DNA from: Diphasiastrum complanatum
Taxonomy: Eukaryota > Streptophyta > Lycopodiopsida > Lycopodiales > Lycopodiaceae
DNA length: 64,000 bases
NCBI GenBank assembly: GCA_029204225.1
Contig: CM055095.1
Span: 29,408,414 to 29,472,413, forward strand
Reading direction: 5' to 3'
The notes under the pieces were generated by a model. That model had not been told where the DNA came from. It worked only from the letters and a program-made list of their open reading frames with translations, and searched no databases. Shown piece after piece: positions 35,798-46,975 of the stretch; position 1 is the first letter of the stretch, and every line of letters starts with the position of its first letter. A program made the translations under genes and the position numbers.

Positions 35798-36543
35798 GTG
35801 GAGCACTTTCATCTTGCTTGTTAGAATTTTCTTTCATATTTTGTGGTTAGAATGCATTTAGGCATCTTGATTTTGGCATGCTAGGGTTAGCTTTTTTTTT
35901 ATGGTATGATGGAATAGGGTTAGATTGTGGTTATTGAAACCAATTGATTCATTTTTGGATCAGATTTGTGAGAATTGTCCAAAAACGTTCAAAAAATGAG
36001 TGAGGACTGCATTTTCTGCTATTTTATACTCCTGCCTTGTTTCCTCCATTTTTTTTCCGAACTTTGTGTGTTTTTTTTTTCAATTTGATCTAGGTAGATA
36101 GGGTTGTAGAGCATTGAAAGGGCTTTCTGGAAATATAAGTTTTTCTGCATTTCGTTAAGTAATAAGCTAATTACGAATTTTTGAAGTTGGCGACAAAATT
36201 TTGTAAACTTGTCATAAACCAGAAATTTTCAGATTTTTTATTTTTATGCCTGTTTGATTCATATTTTGCCAGACTTTCTGCTTTATTAAATTTGATCTAA
36301 GTAGGTAGGGTTGTAGATTATTGAAAGGGCTTTCTGGAGATATAATCACTTACTACATTTCATTAAGTAATAAGCAAGATACAAATTTTCGAAATTGACA
36401 AAAAAAAATTGTAAACTTGTCATAAACCAGAATTCAAAATAGCCAAGTGAGAGAGACAACCCATCAAATATATCAAAAAAAAAAATCAAAAATGGGACGG
36501 CCAAATCTTTTTCTGATACATCTTATATACTATTGTTGAAGCT

Positions 36544-36726
36544 ATGGCAACTATAGAACAACAATTGGCTCGAGTATTTATGTTTCCTGATGAAACTATC
36601 CGACAATACACCACAAGAATTGTCAACATGATGACGGATTGTAATCCACCCATTCCCTCAAATACCGTAATGGCATATTATTATATCGGCCTGCTCGACA
36701 AGCCACATCTACACAACTCTGTATAG
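36544..36726 (+). pseudogene. Gypsy Gag fragment
   Basis: 60 codons starting MATIEQQLARVFMFPDETI, followed by YTTRIVNMMTDCNPP and YYYIGLLDKPHLH. The layout (helical, with a Q.A.R..F..GL pattern) resembles the retrotransposon Gag capsid region. It lies 770 bp downstream of the primer site. It ends at a TAG, and the following kilobase is readable only in short pieces in several frames. Confidence 0.55.
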
Positions 36727-37417
36727 ATGCCAACAAAATTGAAGCCCACTTAAGGGAAGCAAAGTTAAACAAAAAGTCTCTTCAGTTCTGGCATCATGAT
36801 CAAGAAAACTAGAGCAAACATCACTCTTGTCAGATGACTATGCGAATCAAGAAGACAAGGAATCAAAACAAAGTGATGCAGGCGAGCCATTGAGACCAAG
36901 TGTTGTGCATTCAAAGGTTGGCAAAGAACATCATCATGTGGATAACACACCATGAGCCTAATGTCTACAAAAAGATAATTCTACAATCGGACTAGTGTGG
37001 TTATTGCTTATCCGCGTACTAAATGTCCAGTTACAAACCCTCAACTGCAAATCCAAGAACATGATGCAAAGCATACGATTGGAGGTCAACATCAAGAAAG
37101 GTCAAACTTGAAAACATGCCAACAAGAGATTCATTAAGAGGATGGAAGGAGTTTTGCCTCGAGCACACTAGAGCAGTCTTCAGTCCAAAGTGATGGAGTG
37201 GAAGTATTGGTCATATCATCATGCATGTCCCCAAACACATCAAAAGATCACAATAGCTTAACACTCTACTATGTGGAGAGTGATATGGGACAAAACGTTA
37301 TCTATTTATGCTTATCACCTCAGAGGGAATGGTATTCTGCACATGGTATGATGTTACAGATGTGGAGGAAGACATTGCTATTCAAAATGCTCACATCGAG
37401 GTGATCCAACAACCTTT
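36727..37417 (+). other. Decayed Gag-like sequence
   Basis: No frame longer than 68 codons (37198-37404, with YYVESDMGQNVIYLCL). It is probably the continuation of the gypsy gag given its position between two gag-like fragments. Confidence 0.35.
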
Positions 37418-37904
<487 letters not shown>

Positions 37905-38218
37905 GCTACCACTAGGCACCTACTCACCTACTACCTAACACACCTACCTACTAGTCTCACCCACATCGATGAAATGCAAGTGGAAAGGGCAAAAAGGGCT
38001 AAAGAGACACATTGGGATGCATGATCACCATCTGCATTACCTCCCTCTCAAAGAGTCTAGCAAGGTAGTATTGGAAAATAATGAAAGATGGAGGGATGAA
38101 AAAGAAGGTGAAGTAGCAAGGAAGGTGTGAGGACTTTTTACAAGAAACCCATGCAACGCGAGAATCAGCAGACCAACTTACACTCATGACATCTATCTTA
38201 GAGTCACACAAGTCATAG

Positions 38219-39281
38219 TCGTTCTATGAAACCATGAAGGTAAATGTATGACAAAATGCTATGTAAGAGGATTATGACTCCATTACGGAGAATGACAAAT
38301 GGGAGCTTGTGGACTTACCAAATGAAAAGCAACCGATAAATTGCAAATGGGTTTACAAGACCAAGTATCAGGCAAGTGGCAAGATAGAAAAGTACAAAGC
38401 AAGACTTAATGCAAAGGATTTGCTCAACAAAAAGGGCTTCACCATGATAAGACACTTGCTCATGTCACTAAGATGACATCAATAAGAACCGTGTTGCTAC
38501 TGGCAACCTATTTTCATTGAAACATTCAACAAATGGATTTCAAAAGTTCCTCCCTCAATGGAGAATTGAAGAAAGAGGATTACATGGAACAACCATAAGG
38601 TATTGAGGCCAAAGGCCAAGAGCATCTAGTATGTAAGCTTAAGAAATTTTTGTACAAGTGTTACTTGTATGCTTTGAGGGAGAAAGAGGACACACTAATT
38701 ATTGTTCTCCATGTCAATGATCTAATCATCGCAGGTAGCAATAAGTTACTTATTTCTATGGTTAGAGGGGATATTTCAAATGAACTTGATATGAAAGATT
38801 AAGGGTTGATACATTTTTGCCTAGAATTAGAAGTTTGGAGGAAACATCATATTCTTAAATGAGCTTCTTTGAAGGTTAAACGAGCAAGATTGCAAGCCTG
38901 TAACCACTCCCGAGTCCCAATGATAGCCATCCATGGCTAATCGGACACCTTGGTGGACAAAACGCTATGTCATCAATTGGTGGGCATGGTATATCTTACA
39001 AGTACAAGACCAAACATTGCACAAGCAGTTGGCATTGCAAGTCAGTTTATGAATTAACTTACAAAAGCACACTAGAAATCACCCAAGCAGATTCTAATGT
39101 ATGTACAAGGAACTTCTACAAATGGCATTGGTTACACAAATGATGAACATTGAGGTCGACTAGTACTTCATACGAGATAATTTGCATAGTGGAGAAATTC
39201 AGTTTGAGTTCTGTGACACCGAAGATCTAAGTGCAAACATCTCTACTAGGTGGCTTAGTAAAGAGAAATTTGAAAATTTTA
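38219..39281 (+). pseudogene. Ty1/copia RT-RNase H relic, heavily decayed
   Basis: Readable in pieces: DYDSITENDKWELVDLP, CKWVYKTKYQASGKIEKYKA, QQMDFKSSSLNGELKKEDY, then the active site VLHVNDLIIAG (LYVDDLII expected, so a catalytic Asp is Asn). It continues with YLTSTRPNIAQAVG, DNLHSGEIQFEFC and ISTRWLSKEKFENF. Many stops and several frameshifts or deletions are present. The frame is interrupted at 39281 by the minus-strand LTR element and resumes at 46272. Confidence 0.85.
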
Positions 39282-39812
39282 TGTCGTGCCAATCTTAGCA
39301 TTAAAACATCTAATTCATTCTTGAACATCAAATTAGCATGGAAAAACAAGTAATCAAGAAATCAAAAAACTAAATAAAAGTAGCAAACTTTCACCAAAAT
39401 AGGCAATGTAAGGAATCGTTATTCATCATAATTGAACATTCAATACATAGGGCCTGAATCTAGAAAGCTATCATGTGATTTCAGGCAAATGAACCACAAA
39501 ACACATCAATAAAGGTCTCAAAGAGAAGCTTCAAGATCACTAAGAGTTCAAAAATCACAAATGTAGAATAGCCTCCAAATTTAGCACGACCTCAGTTATT
39601 TATTGTGTCATTTGTGCCTCTAGTATAAATTTTTGTCATTTGGCTAACTGGGCCTTCCAACCATTATTATGAATCCCGCTATTGACGAATATAGTGCAGT
39701 TGTCTAAGCCACTTTATTTATTGTCCTACTAACTACTTCTATTCTAATTTAGCTCCATAACTATATCCATTGCAATTATTTAGCTCATGGGCTAATTACA
39801 TACAACATGACA
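39282..39812 (-). repeat. LTR 1 (outer 3' LTR)
   Basis: 531 bp, with plus-strand ends TGTCGTGCC...ACAACATGACA. It is clearly homologous over its length to 41128-41687 and 45727-46271 (for example CATTCAATACATAGGGCCTG and the GAATAGCxTCCxAATTT block). Its TATA region has decayed to TTATTTATTG. Confidence 0.92.
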
Positions 39813-39823
39813 CTCCCCCTACC
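39813..39823 (-). promoter_or_regulatory. Polypurine tract of internal copy A
   Basis: CTCCCCCTACC on the plus strand reads GGTAGGGGGAG on the minus strand, immediately before the 3' LTR start TGTCATG. It is the expected plus-strand primer for reverse transcription. Confidence 0.8.
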
Positions 39824-39838
39824 TAAGCATTTATGCCC

Positions 39839-41120
39839 TCAAAAATGAAGACCATGTCGTTCTTCGTTGAGTGCCATGCTCTCTGAATCCTTTGGCAAAA
39901 GTGGGAAAAAAATATCTCTGGCCACATTAAAGCAGGAATGATCTTCCAATATATTGTCTCCGGTGAATTTGCTACAAAAAATCTTGGTTCTACACATTTG
40001 TCCCATAGATTTTATAAGACCCTTGAAGGAGAGGTTGATGAAACACAGGATTGCCTTAAGTAGCATCAGTTCTGGATGGGTTGACTAAATACATGCAAGT
40101 ACATTCGATAGTCTTCTTCCTCAGTATCTTTCTTGATCGAATAGGCTATCCAATTCCTAATGCATCTTTTTTTGTCCCTGCATCTGGTGTTGTTGCCTTA
40201 TACATTGCTCCCCGACGAAGGATAATGGCTTCATTCTGTAACTCCAATGCATTGACTAAAGCAATGATCTCGTCCAATTCATCCGATAGAGTGTTGAAGA
40301 TGAGGAGCCATATATCCATTGATCTCCCATGTGAACAAAATGATCGGTACAGTTTTGATGAACCAAATAATGATGCTCCAAGTCGAATAATGCATCATCC
40401 ATATTTGGCCACATCCTAGTGATATCCATCATTATGTTCAAAGAGGGCATTGTTACACTAGTATTTAAACTTGTCATCATTGTTATGTCGCTCAATTGAT
40501 TTATTTTTAAATGTCGCTCCATGTAACTCATAATTCAAAAAGCAATCATAACTTTCCATCACTGGAGCAAAATTTGATTCTTGGGAATCTAATAGTTCTC
40601 CATGTTTGAACTGCAGTTGATAACCCCTTTATTCCTTTTGATCATTAAGGATCTCAGACAAAACTTGATCTTGGTTTTTAGATTGATGTTCATCAGCCAT
40701 TTCGTTGTACATTAACTGTTGCCATGTTTGTTTCCTATGTTCGGTACTATCATGTATGGTGGTGAAGATTTTATATAGTATTTCTTTCGTTCCAAAGTGC
40801 ACTTTACTAGTAGTTAGGTCTACAGTATTGCTTGACCTTACATGAATGTTGACCCGCTATTGTTGAGTTGATGTCGTAAGACTTCCCACAAAATTGGCAT
40901 AGGGACTAAAAATTGTCGCTTCACTTGCCAAGCTAGTAATCCTTCCCTCTTTAAGATCATTTGCGTCAGGAAATCAGTTGTCCATCTGAGAAGGAACAAT
41001 AATACCTGTAGTGACATAAAGAGAACAGTCTCCATCGTAATCAATTTCTTCACTCTCATAGGCATCTTCACAAGCCTCATAGTCAATGTTATCGTCTTCA
41101 TTAAGATCGAAATGGTGTTG
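39839..41120 (-). pseudogene. Unknown acidic protein, internal copy A (shortened)
   Basis: Minus strand, from about 41120 down: FDLNEDDNIDYEACEDAYE, VTTGIIVPSQMDN, ASEATIFSPYANFVGS, KVHFGTKEILYKIFTTIHDS, then MWPNMDDALFDLEHHYLV and finally DNILEDHSCFNVARDIF...LPKDSES. The frame changes a few times and has several stops. All these blocks recur in copy B, but copy A lacks the N-terminal part and about 200 bp in the middle. Conservation between copies at protein level supports past coding. I do not recognise the family. Confidence 0.6.
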
Positions 41121-41127
41121 CAAAAAG

Positions 41128-41687
41128 TGTCATGTGTCAATCTTAGCATTAAAACATCTAATTCGTTCTTAAACATCAAATTTGCATAGCAAAACAAGAA
41201 ATCAAGAAAACTAGTCAAAAATCAAGACACTAGATAGAATTAGCAAATCTTCACCAAAGTAGGCAAAGATAGGTAAGATCCATCATTAATATTGATCATT
41301 CAATACATAGGGCCTGAATCCAGAGCATGATCAAAGCTCTCATATGATTTTTAGACACATCAACCACAAACACTTCAAGAAAGCTCTCCAAGAGAAGCTT
41401 CAAGAACACATAGAATCCAAATTAGACAAAAGAAGAATAGCATCCGAATTTCGCATGACCTCAACTATTTACAGTGGTCCTTTGTGCTTCTACTATGAGA
41501 TTGAGACCTTATTTGGCTAAACTAGGCCTTACAACCACTATTACAATCTCGCTATTCACAAATATAGCGGTTGTTCAAGACACTTTATTAGTTGTCCTAT
41601 TGACTAATTCTAATTTAATTTCGCTCCATGGCTATATTTAGCATTGCAAATGTTAAGCTCATAGGCTGATTACATGCAGCACTGACA
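41128..41687 (-). repeat. LTR 2 (middle LTR)
   Basis: 560 bp, plus-strand ends TGTCATGTGTCAATC...GCAGCACTGACA. It joins copy A directly on its left with no primer site, and has a polypurine tract on its right. It is therefore the 3' LTR of copy B and the truncation point of copy A. Its TATA region reads CTATTTACAG, one change from a TATA box. Confidence 0.92.
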
Positions 41688-41697
41688 CTCCCCCTAC
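41688..41697 (-). promoter_or_regulatory. Polypurine tract of internal copy B
   Basis: CTCCCCCTAC on plus, GTAGGGGGAG on minus, directly preceding the LTR start TGTCAGTGC. It is nearly identical to the tract of copy A. Confidence 0.82.
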
Positions 41698-43945
41698 TTT
41701 TGCATTTTTGCCCTCAAAAATGAAGACATGCTCTGCAAATCCCTTGGAAATAGTCGAAAATCTCTAGCCACCTTATAGTAGAAATGATTTTCCATGTGAT
41801 GTTCTTATTGGTAACCATCCTATATTAGTCATATATTATTGCCTCAGCCAGCTTATTATTTTGAAACAAAGTTGCAACAAGTCTTTTGTAAAAAAAAAAT
41901 CATTGATCTACAAATTCGACCCATATATTTAATGAGATCACTGAAGAAGAATTTTATGAAACACAAGATTGCTTAAATTGCAATAGTTCTACATGGGTTG
42001 ACAGAATACAAGCAACAGGACATTCGATAGTCTTCTTCCTCAGTATCTTTCTTGATTGGACAGGCTATCCAATTCCTTTAGCTTCCTATCGTTGTACATG
42101 ATCTTGTGCTAATGTCTCCTCCAATTCATCTGGCAGAAAGTTATTGGAGTTACCTCTTGATTCATTGGTAAAAACAAGATCAGTGACAATGTCATGTTGA
42201 AGATGGATTGCCACATATCCATTGGATTCTCTTGTGAACCAAATACTTGGAACACTTGTTGATGATACAAAGTAGTGATGTTCGAAGTCAAAGAATGTGT
42301 CTTCCATGTTTGGCCACATCCTAGTGATACTTACATCACTGTAATGTTCAAACAGGTCATTATTGTGCTGGTATATGAAAAATTCATCTTCATTTTGGTT
42401 ATCCCAATATATTGATCCTCGAAGATGATATTGTTATATATACTTTGATAGAAAGTATTAACTTTGTCACCAGCAACTTTCCAATTGGTATTCTAAAAAA
42501 ATATTTCATGTCCTTGTTGCTCACTTGATTCATGTTCAGAAGCAATTCCAAATAGATCATTATCAATAACGTGATCATAACTTCTAATTATTGGAGTGAG
42601 ATACGATTCTTGACAATCGAATTGTTCTCTTTAAGCTGCAATTGTGGAGTTCTACATTGTTCATAGATAAGCTCTTTGTTTTGACCTTCTTCTTGATCAT
42701 TAACAAAACTTGATCTTGATTTTCAAGCTGATCTTCATCATCTTGTCCTTTGGTGCTTTGCTGATATTGATTTGTCTATGTGGAAGTAGAATCAGAATTA
42801 AAAGCTTTGCTTCCTTCCTCAAAACCATCAATCAAATGATTTAAGATACTGCGTGTTCAAGACATCTCGATCAATATCCAATTTTGGCTTGGAAGACTGC
42901 CCTTAGATTAAAGGAAAGATTGTTGTAAAAATATCAACAGTGGTACACAATTCAAGATTAGTAGTTTGAACATCAATTAAATGCTGTGGAATACCCATCA
43001 ATATAGAGTCAAAACAAGTGACCATCCTATTGCATATTTCTTCCCATCTCCCTTCTGACCTTTCTTGTAACTGTTGTCATGTCTGTTTGCTTTGTTTAGT
43101 ACTATCCTGTATGGCAGTTAAAATTTGATATAGTATTTCTTTTGATCCAAAGCGCATCTTACTAGTAGTTGGGGACTATAGTATTTCATGAATGTTAACC
43201 CGCTGTTGTTGAGTTGATGTCACAAAACTCCCCACAAAATTGGCATAGGGACAGAAAATTGTCGCTTCACTTGCCACGCTAGTATTCCTTCCCTCCTTAA
43301 GATCATTTGCGTTAGGAAATGACTTATCCATCTGAGAAGGACCAATAATACCTGTAGTGACAAAGGGAACATTCTCCATCATAATCGATTTTTTCACTCT
43401 CATAGGCATCTTCATAGGTCTCATAGTCTACGTTATCGTCTTCATTATGATTGATATGTTGTTCTGCACCACAATGACATTGTCTTTCGACTTCCTCACA
43501 ATGACATTGTCTTTCGACTTCCTCAAGATCATAAAATTGATCCATGGGCTCATACTAGTCTTCAATTCAACATTGGAACTGGTATTGCTCGTCCACACTT
43601 ATTGCTTCGGATTGGTCTTTAGTACCAACTTGAATTGACTATAACCTTGATATTTACCATCCTTGGACCCTTGTTCATTTGGACCCTTAAATGGTTCAAG
43701 TGCATCTTCTTCGATCCAACCATCTGTTGATCCTCCTATTGTTGGGTCATCATTGAGATTTTCAAAGTGGTGGTCAAATTGAGAATCATCGTTATAGTCC
43801 TGATATTGATAGACATCAATAAAGTCGTCACCTTGGAGTATTTAGTATAATCTTCACCTTGATCCCAATAATCTTCCATGTCATTTTCAAAACTATCGTC
43901 ACAATATGACTGAATGTCATCTTCAGGTTCATAATTCCAATCCAT
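41698..43945 (-). pseudogene. Unknown acidic protein, internal copy B
   Basis: The minus-strand ATG at 43945 opens MDWNYEPEDDIQSYCDD, then DMEDYWDQGEDYTKY. After a frame change come FIDVYQYQDYNDDSQFDHHF, DGWIEEDALEPFKGP and DDNVDYETYEDAYESEK. It continues with ASEATIFCPYANFVGSF, KMRFGSKEILYQILTAIQDS, GRWEEICNRMVTCFDSIL, MWPNMEDTFFDFEHHYF and LPDELEETL, with a stop at about 42086. Weaker homology to copy A continues to about 41720. That is about 620-740 codons in a few frames. The N-terminal third is extremely rich in Asp, Glu and Tyr. It occupies the place of gag-pol but has none of its motifs. An acidic effector, an unusual Gag or a captured host gene are all possible. Confidence 0.62.
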
Positions 43946-45710
43946 TTGAAATGATTATGAAGACTGAGTTTGGAATCTGTGGATTGTAGACCTGAGATGA
44001 ATTTTGAAATCATATGACAATTAAATTTTTACAAGATTCAATGTCAATGGGAACAGTGACAGTGGGCGTGGGCGTGGGCGTGGGTTTTCAGTTAGAGCAA
44101 ATAAAAAGAATTTTTGAAGAGGTCAAATTTTGGTATAAATTAGATTTCTACAATATCAAGCTTGCTGAGCTGATGAATTTTGCTTTTTACTGCGCTGAAA
44201 TCCAAGCTCAAATGGAAAAGATACGGGGATTCAAAGAAATAGAATATAAAACATAAATGCAAAAACTTAGAAAAAAGGGGGGGTGAACTTTATTAAATTG
44301 AATAATGATTATGAAGGTACAAATAGTTGTACAGTGTCAAGCTCGACGAACTGATCACTTTTGCTTTTGATTGTATGGAAATCAGAGGTAAAACAAAAAA
44401 GTTGTTGAAAAAAGGAGAAAATTCAAAAAATAAACGAACTTAATAGGGGCCTAAGGGTACTCATAAATTGGATTGTAAAACTTTTTGAAATCCATGAAAC
44501 ATATGCCTCGTAGTAAAAAAATATAAAATATGACTATAAAAAATTGTCTGACGGTCTTTTTGACGTTGGGATACTCGTAGACAAAATAAGAAACCATAAA
44601 AATATCAAAATTTGACGATATATTCTTTTCTCTCGATTACTTGGACAGAGATCCCATGTGCTCGTAAAAAAATGAAAACCATAAAAAAATAAATTGCCTT
44701 CACAAAAATTTACAGGCACAGGCGTGGACTGGGCACGGCAAAAAGAAATATGCCTTGAGAATATTCCCAAAGAGAATATTCGATGAACATGGCATGGACA
44801 ATGGACAGCGGACAGAGAGGGAGAGGGGAGTGAAAGGGTGCACCGGGGGGGAGACCGGGGTGGCCGCGTCGGAGGGAGGGGAGAGAGGGAGGGAAGGAAG
44901 GGTGCGCGAGCTATCCGCGTCCCAAAGGCTCGTTGGGAGCTGATGGCGAGCGTTTTTTTAATATAAAAGACTTGCACATGCGAATTTTCACTTGTATGAG
45001 CGAGTTTTCTTTTTTTTAATAAATAAAATATTTTGAGTATTAATAATATTGAAAATTTAAATTTTTTTTAAAAAACAACAACATACAAAACACATGATTG
45101 GAGCCACCCCTTTGGCAAATGTTTTTTTTTATATTAAAATATTAAAAAGTCACAAAAAAAAAATTGGATGGTACCACCATTTAAGCGAGCCATTTTGGCG
45201 AGCTTTTTTCTTCTTTTTTTTACACAAACTTCAAAACGAAAGGTATAAAAAAATTACAAAGAAACAAACCTTCAAAAAAGAAAGACTGAAGTGCTTCTCT
45301 CCCAATAATCCTACCAAAACAAAGATTGAGCCACTTTCACAAAAACTTGCTCAAATTCAAGTTAAAACATAGATTTACGAATCTATTAAGTTATAGTCAA
45401 AAAAATTCGACCAAAAGTACAACCAAAAATGGAGACAAACATGCAACAAAAGCCATAACTAACTTAAATTGGAGTGGATTCACTAAAATGGCCATCACTT
45501 ATAGCTCCAAAACAGAAAAAATCAATACCTCCCAGAAGCTAAGAGAAAGGGTTACTGATCTAAAACAATAAATCACATAAAAAATAAAGATTAATAATAG
45601 GTCAAAAATTGAATCAAAACGTTCTCGAAATTGAAAAACAAAGAAACTAACAAAAAGAATTCTACCAAGCTTGAAAAAAACCATCAAATCTGATGGGGAA
45701 AGGATCTAAT
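43946..45710 (-). other. Long leader of the non-canonical LTR element
   Basis: About 1.8 kb between primer site and ORF start. It contains a GGGCGT triplication (44063-44082) and two diverged direct copies of a GTAyAAAT...TATCAAGCTTGCTGAGCTGATGA segment (about 44131-44215 and 44316-44395). There is a GC-rich patch at 44790-44945, and A/T-rich stretches at 44950-45250. No supported gene; the frame 44534-44977 (minus) is low-complexity Pro/Ser. Confidence 0.5.
44790..44945. other. GC-rich, purine-rich patch
   Basis: The plus strand is dominated by GGGAG/GAGAGG words, with CCGGGGGGGAGACCGGGG and CCGCGTCGGAGG in the centre, in otherwise AT-rich sequence. It lies in the leader of the LTR element. 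Function unknown; G-rich secondary structure is possible. Confidence 0.5.
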
Positions 45711-45724
45711 GCTTTGATACCGAA
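45711..45724 (-). promoter_or_regulatory. Primer binding site of the non-canonical LTR element
   Basis: The plus strand GCTTTGATACCGAA reads TTCGGTATCAAAGC on minus, 2 bp inside the 5' LTR end at 45727. It matches the initiator-Met primer site TGGTATCAGAGC at most positions, so the element uses a copia-style primer although it has no copia genes. Confidence 0.78.
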
Positions 45725-45726
45725 AT

Positions 45727-46271
45727 TGTCATGTGCCAACCTTAGCATTAAAACATCTAATCTATTCTTGAACATCAAATTAGCATGTGAAAACAAGTAA
45801 TCAAGAAAATCATCAAGAAATCAAAAAACTAGATAAAAGTAGCAAACTTTCACCAAAATAGGAAAAGTAAGAAATCATTATTCGTCATTATTGATCATTC
45901 AATACATAGGGCCTGAATCTAGAGCATGATCAAAGCTCTCATGTGATTTTAGGCACATGAACCACAAAACACATCAAGAAAGCTCTCCAAGAGAAGCTTC
46001 AAAAACACTAAGAGTTCAAAAATCACAAATGAAGAATAGCCTCCAAATTTAGCACGACCTCAGCTATTTATAGTGGTCATTTGTGCGGGCTTATTTGGCT
46101 AAACTGGGCCTTAACCATTATTACAAATCTCGCTATTCACAAATATAGCGCGATTGTTCAAGCCACTTTATTAACTATCCTATTGACTAACTCTATTCTA
46201 ATATAGCTCCATGGCTATATTTAGCATTGCAATTATTTAGCTTATGGGCTAATTACATGCAGCACATGGCA
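45727..46271 (-). repeat. LTR 3 (5' LTR)
   Basis: 545 bp. Plus-strand ends TGTCATGTGCCAACC...GCAGCACATGGCA form a short imperfect inverted repeat. It is the only one of the three LTRs with an intact TATA box. Confidence 0.93.
46065..46072 (-). promoter_or_regulatory. TATA box in LTR 3
   Basis: TATTTATA on plus is TATAAATA on minus, within CCACTATAAATAGCTGAGG. It points inward towards the unknown ORF. The corresponding sites in LTR 1 and LTR 2 are mutated. Confidence 0.7.
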
Positions 46272-46321
46272 GTTTAGACAATCTGCAAGTGTTACATCAA
46301 ATAAAATAGCCATTAAGGGGG
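46272..46321 (+). pseudogene. C-terminal end of the interrupted copia Pol and polypurine tract
   Basis: When the LTR element and one target copy are skipped, the frame from 39281 continues here as ENFRQSASVTSNKIAIKG. This matches the usual end of copia Pol. AAGGGGG at 46315-46321 is the polypurine tract, followed at 46322 by an LTR start. Confidence 0.75.
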
Positions 46322-46500
46322 TGTTGAAACATAATGCCTATTTATGCCTAGTGGCTAGGCAATTACATGGTTCTCTCTCATCAAGCATTTGGAGTTCCTA
46401 ACTTTGGTTTCTTCTGGTGCTTAAGCTTTACTTGTATTATTTCTTTTTTTGTGAATCGCGATTCGCGAATAGCAATTGGTTGATGCAACTATGGGATATA
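46322..46500 (+). mobile_element. Start of copia 3' LTR
   Basis: TGTTGAAACATAATGCC directly after the polypurine tract is a typical copia LTR start. The right limit is not visible and 46500 is nominal. It includes a dyad, GAATCGCGATTCGCGAATAG, at about 46453-46472. Confidence 0.55.
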
Positions 46501-46613
46501 ATAATTTAGAATGCAATCCTAGTCAAACAAAAAAATATTGGTTTTGAAAAAAATTGAAAAAAAGAGGGTATCATTTAAATTGTCCAGATAGGATATTGTA
46601 TAACCTTTTACAC

Positions 46614-46618
<5 letters not shown>

Positions 46619-46687
<69 letters not shown>
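46619..46687. repeat. (GA)n microsatellite
   Basis: Uninterrupted GA for 69 bp, 290 bp downstream of the stop codon of the host gene on the minus strand. Confidence 0.97.
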
Positions 46688-46689
<2 letters not shown>

Positions 46690-46975
46690 GGTAATAGTAA
46701 TGTGAAGTAATTTCTGTCCAACTCGGTATGGAGCAAGCCTCAAAAAATGCATATAGGCACCAAAATTACCTGGTTGACATGATTGGAAGTTTCTCCACAA
46801 TAGATAATATAAGTGCTTCTTCATCACAATACTTGCCAAAATTTTCAGAAGCTCCAACATGTTCTTCTGCAAAAAATTAGGTCAACATGATAGGGATTCA
46901 TGTCTGAACTCTAAATGGACAACATCAGCAGGTCTATATAGCACTGACTATCAGTAAGAAGTGACACTAGAAAGA

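Larger units (their letters stand above)
39282..46271 (-). mobile_element. Non-canonical LTR element with three LTRs, minus strand
   Basis: In minus-strand order: 5' LTR (45727-46271), primer site, leader, unknown ORF (copy B), polypurine tract, middle LTR (41128-41687), a shorter second internal copy (A), polypurine tract, 3' LTR (39282-39812). Outer flanks are TTTTA (39277-39281) and GTTTA (46272-46276), a 5-bp duplication with one mismatch. Removing the element restores the interrupted copia frame. No gag, protease, integrase, RT or RNase H signature is found in 5.4 kb of internal sequence. The three-LTR structure fits recombination between LTRs of two related copies. Confidence 0.85.

Noticed and set aside
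39839-40066. A chromodomain-like C-terminus in the unknown protein (NILEDHSCFNVARDIF)
   Set aside because: A faint resemblance to the end of chromovirus integrases, but no aromatic cage residues or preceding integrase; not enough to claim.
44534-44977. 147-codon minus-strand ORF, Pro/Ser-rich
   Set aside because: Low complexity produced by the G-rich patch, and no similarity to the copy A/B protein.
46453-46472. Regulatory palindrome GAATCGCGATTCGCGAATAG
   Set aside because: Single occurrence inside an LTR; too short to claim function.
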